Source: Sinorhizobium meliloti (lineage in GTDB: Bacteria; Pseudomonadota; Alphaproteobacteria; Rhizobiales; Rhizobiaceae). From it: 64,000 bases of DNA. Positions 17,448 through 26,120 of this stretch are shown in pieces; positions within the stretch are counted from its first letter, which is position 1; every line of letters begins with the position of its first letter. Location of the stretch: NCBI RefSeq assembly GCF_035610345.1, contig NZ_CP141212.1, forward strand, positions 1,059,976-1,123,975. Reading direction: 5' to 3'. A program made the position numbers and the translations under genes. Under the pieces are notes generated by a model. That model was given only the letters and a program-made list of their open reading frames with translations, ran no database searches and was not told the DNA's origin.

Positions 17448-19754
17448 ATGGTCACGACCGCAAAGCCCATCGCCGCCATCATCGCCAGCGAAATCAAGGC
17501 AACCGCCGCCCAGGTCACAGCGGCAGTCGAATTGCTGGACGGCGGAGCGACGGTGCCTTTCATCGCGCGCTATCGCAAGGAAGTCACCGGCGGTCTCGAC
17601 GACACGCAACTGCGCGTCCTGTCGGAGCGGCTTACCTACCTGCGCGAGCTTGAAGCGCGGCGGGCGTCGATTGTCGATTCGATCCGCGGCCAGGGCAAGA
17701 TGACCGACGAGCTCGAAGGCAAGATCGCCGGCGCGGTTACCAAGGCGGAACTCGAAGACATTTACCTGCCCTATAAGCCGAAGCGCCGCACCAAGGCGGA
17801 AATCGCACGCGAACGTGGGCTGGGTGCACTGGCCGAAGCAATTCTTTCCGATCGCTCGATCGCGCCGGCCGAACGCGCGGCCGCCTTCCTCACCGCCGAT
17901 GTGCCGGACGTCAAGACCGCACTCGACGGCGCCCGCGATATCATCGCCGAGGCCATGACCGAGAACGCCGACCTTCTCGGGCGGTTGCGGAACTATATGC
18001 GGGAGGCAGCCTTCCTGCGTGCTCGGGTCGTGGACGGCAAGCAGGAGTCCGGCGCCAAATTCTCGGACTATTTCGACCACTCCGAGCGCTGGGCGACGGT
18101 GGCCGGGCACCGCGCATTGGCGATGCTGCGCGGTTGGAACGAAGAGGTCCTCTCGGTCGATATCGTGGTCGATCAGGAGGCCGCGCCTTCGCACAGGCCG
18201 ACCGAGCGGATGATCGCGGCGGCCTACAATGTCGGCGATCGGTTGCCCGGCGACAGATGGCTGCTGGAGGTCATCGGTTGGACATGGCGCGTCAAGCTTT
18301 CGCTGTCGCTGTCGCTGGACCTGATGCGCGAGCTGCGCGAGCGGGCCGAAGAAGAGGCAATCCGCGTCTTCGCACGCAATCTCAAGGACCTGCTGCTCGC
18401 CGCACCCGCGGGCTCGCGCGCGACCATGGGCCTCGATCCCGGGATCCGCACCGGCGTCAAGGTCGCGGTGGTCGACGGCACAGGCAAGCTGCTCGACACC
18501 GCCACGGTCTATCCCTTTCCGCCGAAGAACGACATTCGCGGCGCCCAGGCAGAGCTTGCGGCGCTCGTGCGCAAGCATAAGGTGGAACTGATTGCGATCG
18601 GCAACGGCACCGGTAGCCGTGAGACGGAGAAACTCGTCGCAGACATGCTCGCTGCCATGCCGGCGCCGAAGCCCACCAAGGTGATCGTGTCCGAAGCGGG
18701 TGCATCGGTCTATTCCGCTTCGGAGACGGCGGCTGCCGAGTTTCCGGGCCTCGACGTTTCCCTGCGGGGCGCCGTTTCGATCGCCCGCAGGCTGCAGGAT
18801 CCGCTGGCCGAGCTCGTCAAGATCGAACCGAAATCGATCGGCGTCGGCCAGTACCAGCACGACGTCGATCAGTCGAAGCTCAGCCGCTCGCTCGACGCCG
18901 TTGTCGAGGATGCGGTAAACGCCGTCGGGGTCGATCTCAACACCGCCTCGGCGCCCCTCCTGGCGCGTGTCTCCGGACTGGGCAAGTCCTCGGCCGAGGC
19001 AATTGTCGCGCACCGCGATGCGATGGGGGCCTTCGCCAGCCGCCAGGAACTTTTGAGAGTGCCGCGTCTCGGCGCCCGCACCTTCGAGCAGTGCGCCGGC
19101 TTTCTGCGGATACCGAACGGTTCCGAGCCGCTCGACGCGTCTGCGGTGCATCCGGAGGCCTATGGCGTTGCCAAGAAGATCGTTGCAGCCTGCGGGCGGG
19201 ACGTGCGCTCGCTGATGGCAGACAGCGCCGAGCTGAAAAAACTCGATCCGCGCATTTTCGTCGACGAGCGCTTCGGCCTGCCGACGGTCAAGGACATCCT
19301 GGCCGAACTCGAGAAACCGGGTCGCGATCCGCGCCCGAGCTTCAAGACGGCCACCTTCGCGGAAGGCGTGGACGACATCAAGGATCTGAAAGTCGGAATG
19401 CGGCTCGAGGGCACGGTGACCAATGTCGCAGCGTTCGGCGCCTTCGTCGATATCGGCGTGCACCAGGACGGCCTCGTCCACGTTTCGCAATTGGCCGACC
19501 GCTTCGTCAAGGATCCGCATGAGGTCGTCAAGGCGGGTGACGTCGTGCAGGTCCGCGTCACGGAGGTCGACGTCGCGCGCAAGCGCATCGGGCTCTCCAT
19601 GCGAAAGGAAGGTAGCGCCGATACGCCCCGCGAGCCGAGAGGGGCGACACCGAAGGGCGGGAACCGGGGCGGGACGGCTCGGTCGCAAACACCGCAGGAG
19701 CCGGCGCAGGGCGCGTTCGGTGCGGCGCTGATGGCGGCGATGAAGAAAAAATGA
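17448..19754 (+). CDS. tex: Tex-family S1 RNA-binding transcription accessory protein
   Basis: This 768-residue nucleic-acid-binding protein is related to eukaryotic Spt6. The N-terminal Tex region has [18 protein letters not shown] and [20 protein letters not shown] YqgF-like RNase H fold starts at [17 protein letters not shown], helix-hairpin-helix motifs at [17 protein letters not shown], and a C-terminal S1 domain at [21 protein letters not shown] short Gly/Arg/Gln-rich tail follows. Full length for the family. Confidence 0.95.
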   Translation: MVTTAKPIAAIIASEIKATAAQVTAAVELLDGGATVPFIARYRKEVTGGLDDTQLRVLSERLTYLRELEARRASIVDSIRGQGKMTDELEGKIAGAVTKAELEDIYLPYKPKRRTKAEIARERGLGALAEAILSDRSIAPAERAAAFLTADVPDVKTALDGARDIIAEAMTENADLLGRLRNYMREAAFLRARVVDGKQESGAKFSDYFDHSERWATVAGHRALAMLRGWNEEVLSVDIVVDQEAAPSHRPTERMIAAAYNVGDRLPGDRWLLEVIGWTWRVKLSLSLSLDLMRELRERAEEEAIRVFARNLKDLLLAAPAGSRATMGLDPGIRTGVKVAVVDGTGKLLDTATVYPFPPKNDIRGAQAELAALVRKHKVELIAIGNGTGSRETEKLVADMLAAMPAPKPTKVIVSEAGASVYSASETAAAEFPGLDVSLRGAVSIARRLQDPLAELVKIEPKSIGVGQYQHDVDQSKLSRSLDAVVEDAVNAVGVDLNTASAPLLARVSGLGKSSAEAIVAHRDAMGAFASRQELLRVPRLGARTFEQCAGFLRIPNGSEPLDASAVHPEAYGVAKKIVAACGRDVRSLMADSAELKKLDPRIFVDERFGLPTVKDILAELEKPGRDPRPSFKTATFAEGVDDIKDLKVGMRLEGTVTNVAAFGAFVDIGVHQDGLVHVSQLADRFVKDPHEVVKAGDVVQVRVTEVDVARKRIGLSMRKEGSADTPREPRGATPKGGNRGGTARSQTPQEPAQGAFGAALMAAMKKK

Positions 19755-19794
19755 GAGCGTTCGATGGAACGGCCCGCATGGAAGGATCGTTACC

Positions 19795-19810
19795 CGAGCA
19801 TCGATGCTCG
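19795..19810. other. 16-bp perfect palindrome after tex
   Basis: CGAGCATCGATGCTCG is fully self-complementary, 40 bp past the tex stop. No T tract follows. It may be part of a terminator or a binding site; the evidence is only the symmetry. Confidence 0.3.
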
Positions 19811-19994
19811 TGTGATGGCTGAGGTTGCGTTCGATAATTTAGCCAACTGAGATGTAACCCGCCTCCGTCACACTTTTCAGATGGCGACATTGCTCCGTCT
19901 CGTGAAGGTGTCGACCATCGAATGCCGGTATACGGCGGAACAGGTCAGCGGAAATCCTCTTCCGCCGGGGCTTCCCGGCTAAAGGAGGTGCGTC

Positions 19995-20309
19995 ATGGTA
20001 CGCAATGTGGTCCGCGGCCTTTCTCTTGCCGTCCTTCTGACGGCCGCAGTGACAGCCTACCCCCATGCGGCAGACTCACAGGCCGTTGTGAATTGCGCTG
20101 AGCGTTCGCAGGTCATCGAGCTGCTGGCTCGACAATATCAAGAAAAGCAGGCCGCGTTCGGGCAGATCAATCCGCAAGCGGTCATGGAACTCTATGCGGC
20201 CGACGGCGGCAGTTGGACTTTGATCGTGACCGATGTTTCCGGCCGCAGCTGCGTCTTCCTTGCCGGAAAAAGCTGGGAACAGGTCATCCAGGTCGGCCCG
20301 AAGGCCTGA
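19995..20309 (+). CDS. Small exported protein, unknown function
   Basis: A 104-residue protein with a near-perfect ribosome site (AAAGGAGGTG) 6 nt before the ATG. The signal peptide (LSLAVLLTAAVTAYPHA) is followed by a mature part of ~80 residues with two Cys, at VVNCAERSQ and GRSCVFLAG, that could form a disulfide. The end GKSWEQVI resembles small periplasmic proteins found across Rhizobiales. I do not recognise a named family. Confidence 0.7.
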   Translation: MVRNVVRGLSLAVLLTAAVTAYPHAADSQAVVNCAERSQVIELLARQYQEKQAAFGQINPQAVMELYAADGGSWTLIVTDVSGRSCVFLAGKSWEQVIQVGPKA

Positions 20310-20394
20310 CCGCCAGCCTCCTGCGCGAGACGCGCAGAGGGAAGCCCGTGCAGCTTCCCTCTGCTGACCATTGAATGCGACGGTGCGGTGCCGG

Positions 20395-21708
20395 TCAGTC
20401 CGGCCTGCCGATGCTCGCATAGCGGAAGCCGTGCCTTGCGACCTCGTCCTTGCGATAGATATTGCGCAGATCGACGAGCAGGGGTGTCTTCATGGCGGAT
20501 TTCAAACGGTCGAAATCCAGCGCCCGGAATTCGTTCCATTCCGTGATAATCACCAGAGCATCCGCCTCGGCCGCCGCTTCATAGGGATCGCTCGCGCAGT
20601 CCAGGCCCTCTATCAGCTTGCGCGCGTTTTCCATTCCTTCCGGGTCGTAGCCGGTGACGCGGGCGCCTGCGTCCTGCAACGCCTGAACGACCGCGATCGC
20701 AGGGCTGTCGCGCATGTCGTCGGTATTCGGCTTGAAGGTCAGGCCGAGGACTGCAATCTTGGAGCCGCGGATATCGCCGCCGGCCGCCGCGATCACCTTG
20801 CGTCCCATCGCCCGCTTGCGGTTGTCGTTGACGGCGACCGTGGTTTCGACGAGCCGCACGGGGGTGTCGTGGTCCTGCGCGGTTTTAACCAGCGCCAATG
20901 TGTCCTTGGGGAAGCAGGAGCCGCCATATCCCGGCCCGGCATGCAGGAACTTCGACCCGATGCGGCCGTCCAGCCCGATGCCGCGGGCGACGTCCTGCAC
21001 ATTGGCACCGACTTTCTCGCAGAGATCGGCAATCTCGTTGATGAAGGTAATCTTCATCGCCAGGAAGGCGTTGCCGGCATATTTGATCAGTTCCGACGTG
21101 CGGCGTGTCGTGAATACGAGCGGCGACTGATTGAGATAGAGCGGCCGATAGACCTCCGTCATTACTTCTCGCGCGCGACCGTCACTGCCGTCGACCCCGA
21201 TGACGATCCTGTCGGGCCGTTTGAAATCCTCGATCGCGGCGCCTTCCCGCAGGAATTCCGGGTTGGAGACGACGGTGACGTCAGCCGCAGGGTTGGTTTC
21301 GCGGATGATGCGCTCGACCTCGTCTCCGGTACCGACCGGAACCGTGGACTTGGTCACCACGACGGTAAAGCCCTGAAGGTTGGCAGCGATTTCGCGTGCA
21401 GCTGCGTAAACATAGGAAAGATCCGCATGTCCGTCACCGCGCCGCGACGGCGTTCCGACGGCAATGAAAACGACGTCGCTGGCGGCCACGGCGGTCTTGA
21501 GATCATCGGTGAAGTTCAGGCGCCCGGACGCGACGTTGCTGGCGACGAGATGGTCCAGCCCGGGTTCGAAGATGGGAATCTGACCCTTCTTCAGCGCCGA
21601 GATCTTGCCTTCGTCCTTGTCGACGCAGACGACGTCATGGCCGAAATCCGCAAAGCAAACACCGGAAACAAGGCCGACATAGCCGGCACCGATCATCGTG
21701 ATTTTCAT
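20395..21708 (-). CDS. rkpK: UDP-glucose 6-dehydrogenase
   Basis: The 437-residue enzyme oxidises UDP-glucose twice to UDP-glucuronate with NAD. The N-terminal Rossmann motif is MIGAGYVGLVSGVCFADFGH; later motifs are VFIAVGTPS and NPEFLREG, and the catalytic Cys is in GYGGSCFPKD. Together with the neighbouring epimerase lpsL it supplies UDP-glucuronic and UDP-galacturonic acid for K antigen, LPS core and exopolysaccharide in Sinorhizobium. Its ATG is 146 bp downstream of the lpsL stop. Confidence 0.94.
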   Translation of the reverse strand: MKITMIGAGYVGLVSGVCFADFGHDVVCVDKDEGKISALKKGQIPIFEPGLDHLVASNVASGRLNFTDDLKTAVAASDVVFIAVGTPSRRGDGHADLSYVYAAAREIAANLQGFTVVVTKSTVPVGTGDEVERIIRETNPAADVTVVSNPEFLREGAAIEDFKRPDRIVIGVDGSDGRAREVMTEVYRPLYLNQSPLVFTTRRTSELIKYAGNAFLAMKITFINEIADLCEKVGANVQDVARGIGLDGRIGSKFLHAGPGYGGSCFPKDTLALVKTAQDHDTPVRLVETTVAVNDNRKRAMGRKVIAAAGGDIRGSKIAVLGLTFKPNTDDMRDSPAIAVVQALQDAGARVTGYDPEGMENARKLIEGLDCASDPYEAAAEADALVIITEWNEFRALDFDRLKSAMKTPLLVDLRNIYRKDEVARHGFRYASIGRPD

Positions 21709-21854
21709 TCGCTTTTCCTTTGATTGTTCTTGAGAACGCTGATCAATTAAGTTTTATCTAATAAAAGGATGTCATCGAGAAAAAAGTAAAGAAAAACCAA
21801 ATTGCAATTGCGTGCGGAAGCAGGCGCTTCGCACAAATATCGTTTGTTTTACCA

Positions 21855-22880
21855 TCAGACGGTCGTGGGTGCACGGCGATAATTCTGTTCATACCACTCG
21901 ACGAAGCGCGCAACGCCTTCCTCGACCGAAACGGACGGCTTGAATCCGGTCAGGGCTTCGAGCAGGTCCGGCGAAGCGAAGGTGCGCGGTACGTCGCCCT
22001 GCTGCATCGGCAGCATGTTGCGGATCGCCGGACGCCCCACAGCCTTCTCGACCGTTTCGACGAAGGTCATCAATTCTACCGGCTGGCCACCGCCGGTATT
22101 GACGACGCGAAACGGCGCATGGCGCGAAAGCGTGTCCGTGGCCTTTTCCGGTGCCACCCGGTTCTCCTCCGAAGGCGCAATATGCGACAGCCGGACGATG
22201 CTTTCGACGAGATCGTCGATATAGGTGAAGTCCCGGCTCATCCGGCCCTCGCCATAAATGTCGATCGGCCGGCCGTTGTCTATGGCGTCGACGAATTTGA
22301 AGAGCGCCATGTCCGGCCGCCCCCAGGGGCCGTAAACGGTGAAGAAGCGGAAGGCGGTGGTCGGCACCTTGTAGAGATGCGCATAGCTGTGCGCCATCAA
22401 CTCCATCGACTTCTTCGTCGCGGCATAGAGCGTCATGGGTTCGTCGGCCCGGTCCGCTTCGGCAAACGGGATCTTCTCGTTGGCGCCGTAGATCGAAGAG
22501 GTGGAGGCGAGCATCAAGTGCTTCGGTGCGATCGCCTTGGCGAGCTCGAGCATGTTCCACGACCCGACGAGATTTGCGTCCACATAGGCTTTCGGGTTTT
22601 CGAGGCTGTAGCGGACGCCTGCCTGGGCGGCGAGGTGGATGATGACTTCCGGCTCGGCAAGCTCCGCCGCGCGGTCCAGTGCGGCCCTGTCCTCGAGCAT
22701 GGCCGTCACCGCCTTGAAGCCGTTGGAGCGCTGAAGGATCGCGTGTCGGCGCTCTTTCAGCGTCACGTCGTAATAGGGCGTCATGCCGTCGAATCCGACG
22801 ACGAAATGCCCCTCGTCGATCAGTCGTTTTGCAACATGAAAACCGATGAATCCTGCAGTGCCGGTGATGAGGTAACGCAT
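21855..22880 (-). CDS. lpsL: UDP-glucuronate 4-epimerase
   Basis: A 341-residue NAD-dependent short-chain epimerase converting UDP-glucuronate to UDP-galacturonate. Motifs are [20 protein letters not shown] (dinucleotide binding), the catalytic Tyr/Lys in [12 protein letters not shown], and [14 protein letters not shown]. The start at 22880 is chosen because GGGGGAAA lies just upstream; an in-frame start 30 nt further upstream is less likely. It lies upstream of rkpK in the same direction, the arrangement known from S. meliloti. Confidence 0.93.
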   Translation of the reverse strand: MRYLITGTAGFIGFHVAKRLIDEGHFVVGFDGMTPYYDVTLKERRHAILQRSNGFKAVTAMLEDRAALDRAAELAEPEVIIHLAAQAGVRYSLENPKAYVDANLVGSWNMLELAKAIAPKHLMLASTSSIYGANEKIPFAEADRADEPMTLYAATKKSMELMAHSYAHLYKVPTTAFRFFTVYGPWGRPDMALFKFVDAIDNGRPIDIYGEGRMSRDFTYIDDLVESIVRLSHIAPSEENRVAPEKATDTLSRHAPFRVVNTGGGQPVELMTFVETVEKAVGRPAIRNMLPMQQGDVPRTFASPDLLEALTGFKPSVSVEEGVARFVEWYEQNYRRAPTTV

Positions 22881-22951
22881 GACGATTTCCCCCAGTTTGC
22901 CCCACTCCACAGTTCATACGCAGAAAGCCGGCCGATGAAAAGTCAATTCCG

Positions 22952-23284
22952 TCACTCGCGGGGCTCGTCGAGCTCACGTTGGAGGGCTGTCAGAACGGAC
23001 ATTGCGTGGCCGGCATACTGACTGATCCAACGATCGTGAACGGCACGGATGGGCAAGGCGTTCAGGTGGTTCCACCGCTCGCGGCCCTCGCGCCTGGCGA
23101 GAACGAGATCGGCCTCCTCAAGAACCTTCAGGTGCTGCATCACCGTGCAGCGATCCAGGTTCGGGAAGAGCTCGCAGAGCATGCCCGTCGTTTGCGGTTT
23201 CTCCTTCAGCGCGTCGAGCATCCGTCGCCGCAGGCCGTTCGCCAGCGCTTTGAAAACCGCATCGTCTTTCGAATCGTTTGACAT
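22952..23284 (-). CDS. ArsR-family winged-helix repressor
   Basis: A 110-residue regulator: FKALANGLRRRMLDALKEKP is the helix-turn-helix lead-in, and DRCTVMQHLKVLEEADLVLA is the recognition helix and wing. No metal-binding Cys cluster of the ArsR/SmtB type is evident, so it belongs with the ArsR-like regulators paired with SRPBCC genes. It is divergent from the AHSA1 gene 51 bp away, and a palindrome covers its own start codon. Confidence 0.88.
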   Translation of the reverse strand: MSNDSKDDAVFKALANGLRRRMLDALKEKPQTTGMLCELFPNLDRCTVMQHLKVLEEADLVLARREGRERWNHLNALPIRAVHDRWISQYAGHAMSVLTALQRELDEPRE

Positions 23285-23302
23285 GTTATGTTTTTATAAC
23301 AT
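23283..23302. promoter_or_regulatory. Probable ArsR operator
   Basis: ATGTTAT and ATAACAT form a perfect 7-bp inverted repeat around GTTTTT, in the 51-bp divergent spacer. The left arm overlaps the ATG of the ArsR gene. Size, AT content and position fit an autoregulatory winged-helix operator that controls both directions. Confidence 0.7.
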
Positions 23303-23335
23303 ATTATCCACCGATACAATCGTGAGGAGGACGTC

Positions 23336-23818
23336 ATGGCATTCGAATTTCGTGTGAATGGACGTATTGCCCGTCCCGTCGAGCAGGTCTTCGACGCGGT
23401 GGTAAACCCGGATCAGCTCAGCCGCTATTTCGTAACGCTCGGCGGCATCAGCGGACCGCTGGTTGCCGGTACCACCGTGACGTGGTGGGGCGAGGTTCCC
23501 ATCAGGGTCGAGGCCGTGGAGCCTAACGAGCGGATCGTCTTTTGCTGGGATGCCATGACCGGTGAGGGCGAGTCTCCCTACCAGACGCGGGTTGAAATGC
23601 GCTTTCAGTCGCTCGACGACGGCGCCACCATGGTGACGATCGCCGAGAGCGGCTGGCGGGAAAACGAACAGGGGCAGAAGAGCTCCTATCTCAATTGCGA
23701 GGGCTGGTCGCAGATGCTCGCCTGCATGAAGGCCTGGGTCGAATACGGCATCAATTTGCGGGAGGGCTATTATGTGAGCGAACTCTCCGGCAAGCCGGCA
23801 CTCGAACCGCAACTGTAG
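23336..23818 (+). CDS. SRPBCC/AHSA1-family protein
   Basis: A 160-residue START-like fold protein of the activator-of-Hsp90-ATPase-1 C-terminal type. Seen are FEFRVNGRIARPVEQVFDAV, GTTVTWWGEV and the C-terminal WSQMLACMKAWVEYG helix that closes the ligand cavity. GAGGAGG precedes the ATG. It is divergent from its ArsR regulator and 9 nt upstream of a VOC protein gene. This ArsR-SRPBCC-VOC set is common; the ligand is unknown. Confidence 0.88.
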   Translation: MAFEFRVNGRIARPVEQVFDAVVNPDQLSRYFVTLGGISGPLVAGTTVTWWGEVPIRVEAVEPNERIVFCWDAMTGEGESPYQTRVEMRFQSLDDGATMVTIAESGWRENEQGQKSSYLNCEGWSQMLACMKAWVEYGINLREGYYVSELSGKPALEPQL

Positions 23819-23827
23819 GAGGGGGCG

Positions 23828-24190
23828 ATGTCCACCGAAATCAAGGGCGGTATCAACATCGCCATGAAAGTTCCGAGCCATCAATACGAAGCGGTGATCG
23901 CCTTCTACCGCGACGTCGTCGGTCTCGCGCCTTTCGACGAAAAGGCACCGGCGAAAGGCTTCGTTCTCGGCCCCAATCGTTTGTGGATAGACGAAGCGCC
24001 GCATTACAGCCAGGCGGAAATATGGCTGGAACTCTTTACCGAAGATCACGAGGCAGCCCTCGATCGTCTCGCAGCGCACAAGGTCGTGCGCTGCGAGCAG
24101 GTCGAGGAACTGGGCGAGGGCTTTCGCGGCGGATGGATCATGAACCCCGCCAATATCGTGCACCTCGTGCGCGAGCCGGATGCCTGGTAA
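23828..24190 (+). CDS. VOC (glyoxalase/bleomycin-resistance) family protein
   Basis: A 120-residue beta-alpha-beta-beta-beta protein: IAMKVPSHQYEAVIAFYRDV is the first module, IWLELFTEDHEAALDRL the second, and the C-terminal NPANIVHLVREP strand is typical. The His/Glu metal set of glyoxalase I is not obvious, so no enzyme activity is assigned. GGAGGGGG precedes the start. It is co-transcribed with the AHSA1 gene. Confidence 0.85.
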   Translation: MSTEIKGGINIAMKVPSHQYEAVIAFYRDVVGLAPFDEKAPAKGFVLGPNRLWIDEAPHYSQAEIWLELFTEDHEAALDRLAAHKVVRCEQVEELGEGFRGGWIMNPANIVHLVREPDAW

Positions 24191-24197
24191 GCGAGTG

Positions 24198-24303
24198 AGA
24201 GCATTTCAACGTGTTTCATGGAAACACTGAAATGCTCTAAGCATTTGATCCAACGCGCTTCCGGGCGGAAAACCGTTTACCCACTTTTCCTGGAGATGCT
24301 CTA
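24198..24303. repeat. Rhizobial intergenic palindromic repeat
   Basis: An 11-bp stem AGAGCATTTCA/TGAAATGCTCT encloses a second stem GTGTTTC/GAAACAC. A linker and a further arm ending CCTGGAGATGCTCTAG repeat the outer motif. The element fills the gap between two convergent genes. It is of a type abundant in Rhizobiales genomes, and may act as a bidirectional RNA hairpin. Confidence 0.65.
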
Positions 24304-25041
24304 GAAGGAAAGCGACCCGGTGCCGTCGGCGGCGGTCGACATCGGTGCATCCATCGGCTGGCTCATCGGCGGTTCCGCCTGGAGCACGACGACGCGCGAG
24401 CCTTCCGGCACGCGGCTGTAAAGGTCGATGATATCCGGGTTGAACAGGCGGATGCAGCCGCTCGAGACCGCCTTGCCTATCGACCAGGCCTCCGTGGTGC
24501 CGTGGATGCGGAACAGCGTGTCGCGGTTTCCCTGGTAGAGATAGAGCGCGCGCGGTCCGAGCGGATTGCGCAGGCCGGGGTCCATGCCTCCCGCGAGCGG
24601 TCCGTAGCGCTCGGGTTCGCGCGCGACCATGTCGGATGTCGGCGTCCAGCGCGGCCATTCCGCCTTGCGGCCGACGCGCGCCTCGCCCTCGAATTCCAGC
24701 CCGGCCTTGCCGACGCCGATGCCGTAACGAAGCGCCATGCCTCCGCCCTGCACGAGATAGAGAAAGCGGTTTTCCGTGTCGATCACGACAGTACCCGGCG
24801 GCTCATGCGTGACGTAAGGCACCTGTTGCCGCAGAAAACGCGGTTCGACCTTGCTGATGTCGGTGGCCGGAAGCGGAAACGTCTCATCCGGCTTCGCCCC
24901 ATACATTGCCACGAAATAGGGATCCGGCCCTTTCGGCCGGACCGGCTGGCTGCTGCTCACGCAACCCGCCAGCGCGGCGGAGAGGGCCAAAGCGGCGCAA
25001 AGCTGCATCAGACGGCTGGCGCGATTCCCGGACACACACAT
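24301..25041 (-). CDS. L,D-transpeptidase (YkuD) lipoprotein
   Basis: About 246 residues from the ATG at 25041; a start at 25068 is also possible. The lipoprotein signal ends in LSAALAGC. The YkuD catalytic domain has FRIHGTTEAWSIGK and the nucleophile Cys in AVSSGCIRLFNPDI, so it is an active-looking L,D-transpeptidase that crosslinks peptidoglycan or anchors lipoproteins at the envelope. The substrate side is periplasmic. Divergent from recO. Confidence 0.88.
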   Translation of the reverse strand: MCVSGNRASRLMQLCAALALSAALAGCVSSSQPVRPKGPDPYFVAMYGAKPDETFPLPATDISKVEPRFLRQQVPYVTHEPPGTVVIDTENRFLYLVQGGGMALRYGIGVGKAGLEFEGEARVGRKAEWPRWTPTSDMVAREPERYGPLAGGMDPGLRNPLGPRALYLYQGNRDTLFRIHGTTEAWSIGKAVSSGCIRLFNPDIIDLYSRVPEGSRVVVLQAEPPMSQPMDAPMSTAADGTGSLSF

Positions 25042-25264
25042 AGTCGAATTGTTCCTGCTGACTGTCATTCTTGAGGAGGCACGTCTAAGGCCTCGCAACC
25101 CGCATTGAAAGGCGTCGCAATGCGGCAAAAACGACAATAGATTTGCGGCGCACGGCAAGTGTAGCGGAAAGGCTACAGTTTGCTTCCGCCGCACCGGACG
25201 AGGCTCGAAACCGGGCGCGTTTCTTCGCTTGCTCCGGTTTCGGCGGCGGGTGTATGCCTTTTTC

Positions 25265-26008
25265 ATGCAATGGAGCGATGAAGCCATAATTCTCGGCATC
25301 CGGCGGCATGGCGAGAGCTCTGTCATCGCGGAGGTGATGACGCCCGGGCACGGGCGGCATCTCGGGCTCGTGCGCTCGGGCCGCTCGCGTGCGATGCAGC
25401 CGGTGCTGCAGCCGGGCAATTCCGTGGAGGTGAGCTGGCGGGCGAGGCTGGACGAGCATCTCGGCGAATTCCGCGTCGAGCCGCTGCAATTGCGTGCCGC
25501 GAGGCTGATCGAGACGGCGACTTCCGTCTACGGAATTCAGGCGATCGGCGCACTCTTGCGGCTCCTGCCGGAGCGCGACCCGCATCCCCATCTCTACGAG
25601 GCGCTCGCCGTCATCGTCGATCACCTCCAAGACCCGGCAGACGCCGGCGAATTGTTCGTGCGCTTCGAACTCGCGGTGCTGAACGATCTCGGCTTCGGCC
25701 TGGATCTTTCTCAATGTGGGGCGACGGGTGCGCAAAGCGACCTTGTCTTCGTATCGCCGAAATCGGGCCGCGCGATCTGCCGCGAAGCGGGTGCCCCTTA
25801 CGCCGATCGCATGCTCGCCCTCCCGGACTTCCTATCGGGAGGAAGCAGAGCTGCCGATCACGAAAGCCTTGCCGCCGCCTTCCGCCTTACCGCCTATTTC
25901 CTCAACCGCCATGTTTACGAGCCGCGGGGCGTCGACGCCGCGTCGGCGCGGGACGGGTTCGTCCACGCGACGCTGAAGGCGCTGAAGGCCGCATCGTCGG
26001 AGGCTTGA
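25265..26008 (+). CDS. recO: DNA repair protein RecO
   Basis: RecO (247 aa) works with RecF and RecR to load RecA on SSB-covered gaps. The OB-fold N-terminus reads [19 protein letters not shown], then [14 protein letters not shown], followed by a helical domain with [18 protein letters not shown]. The start at 25265 matches the family N-terminus; a longer frame upstream is not conserved. Confidence 0.92.
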   Translation: MQWSDEAIILGIRRHGESSVIAEVMTPGHGRHLGLVRSGRSRAMQPVLQPGNSVEVSWRARLDEHLGEFRVEPLQLRAARLIETATSVYGIQAIGALLRLLPERDPHPHLYEALAVIVDHLQDPADAGELFVRFELAVLNDLGFGLDLSQCGATGAQSDLVFVSPKSGRAICREAGAPYADRMLALPDFLSGGSRAADHESLAAAFRLTAYFLNRHVYEPRGVDAASARDGFVHATLKALKAASSEA

Positions 26009-26058
26009 GCGTTTTTGAGAAGGCGACCGCGGTGGCGACGGGTGGCGGATGCCTTTTT

Positions 26059-26091
26059 CTCCCATCCCTGTGACGGGCACAGGGATGGGAG
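26059..26091. repeat. Hairpin-only member of the CCTGTG repeat family
   Basis: A 14-bp perfect inverted repeat built on CCCATCCCTGTG/CACAGGGATGGG with a 5-nt loop. It shares the core hairpin of the repeats at 1053-1737 and 6254-6331. It lies between the convergent recO and phoX, where it may also serve as a terminator hairpin, but there is no T run on either side. Confidence 0.6.
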
Positions 26092-26120
26092 GTCGCAGAG
26101 CGTGTGGCGCTCCGAACGCT

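Noticed and set aside
17319..19688. 789-codon frame antisense to tex
   Set aside because: An antisense artefact of high-GC coding DNA. tex has complete, family-wide motifs on the other strand.
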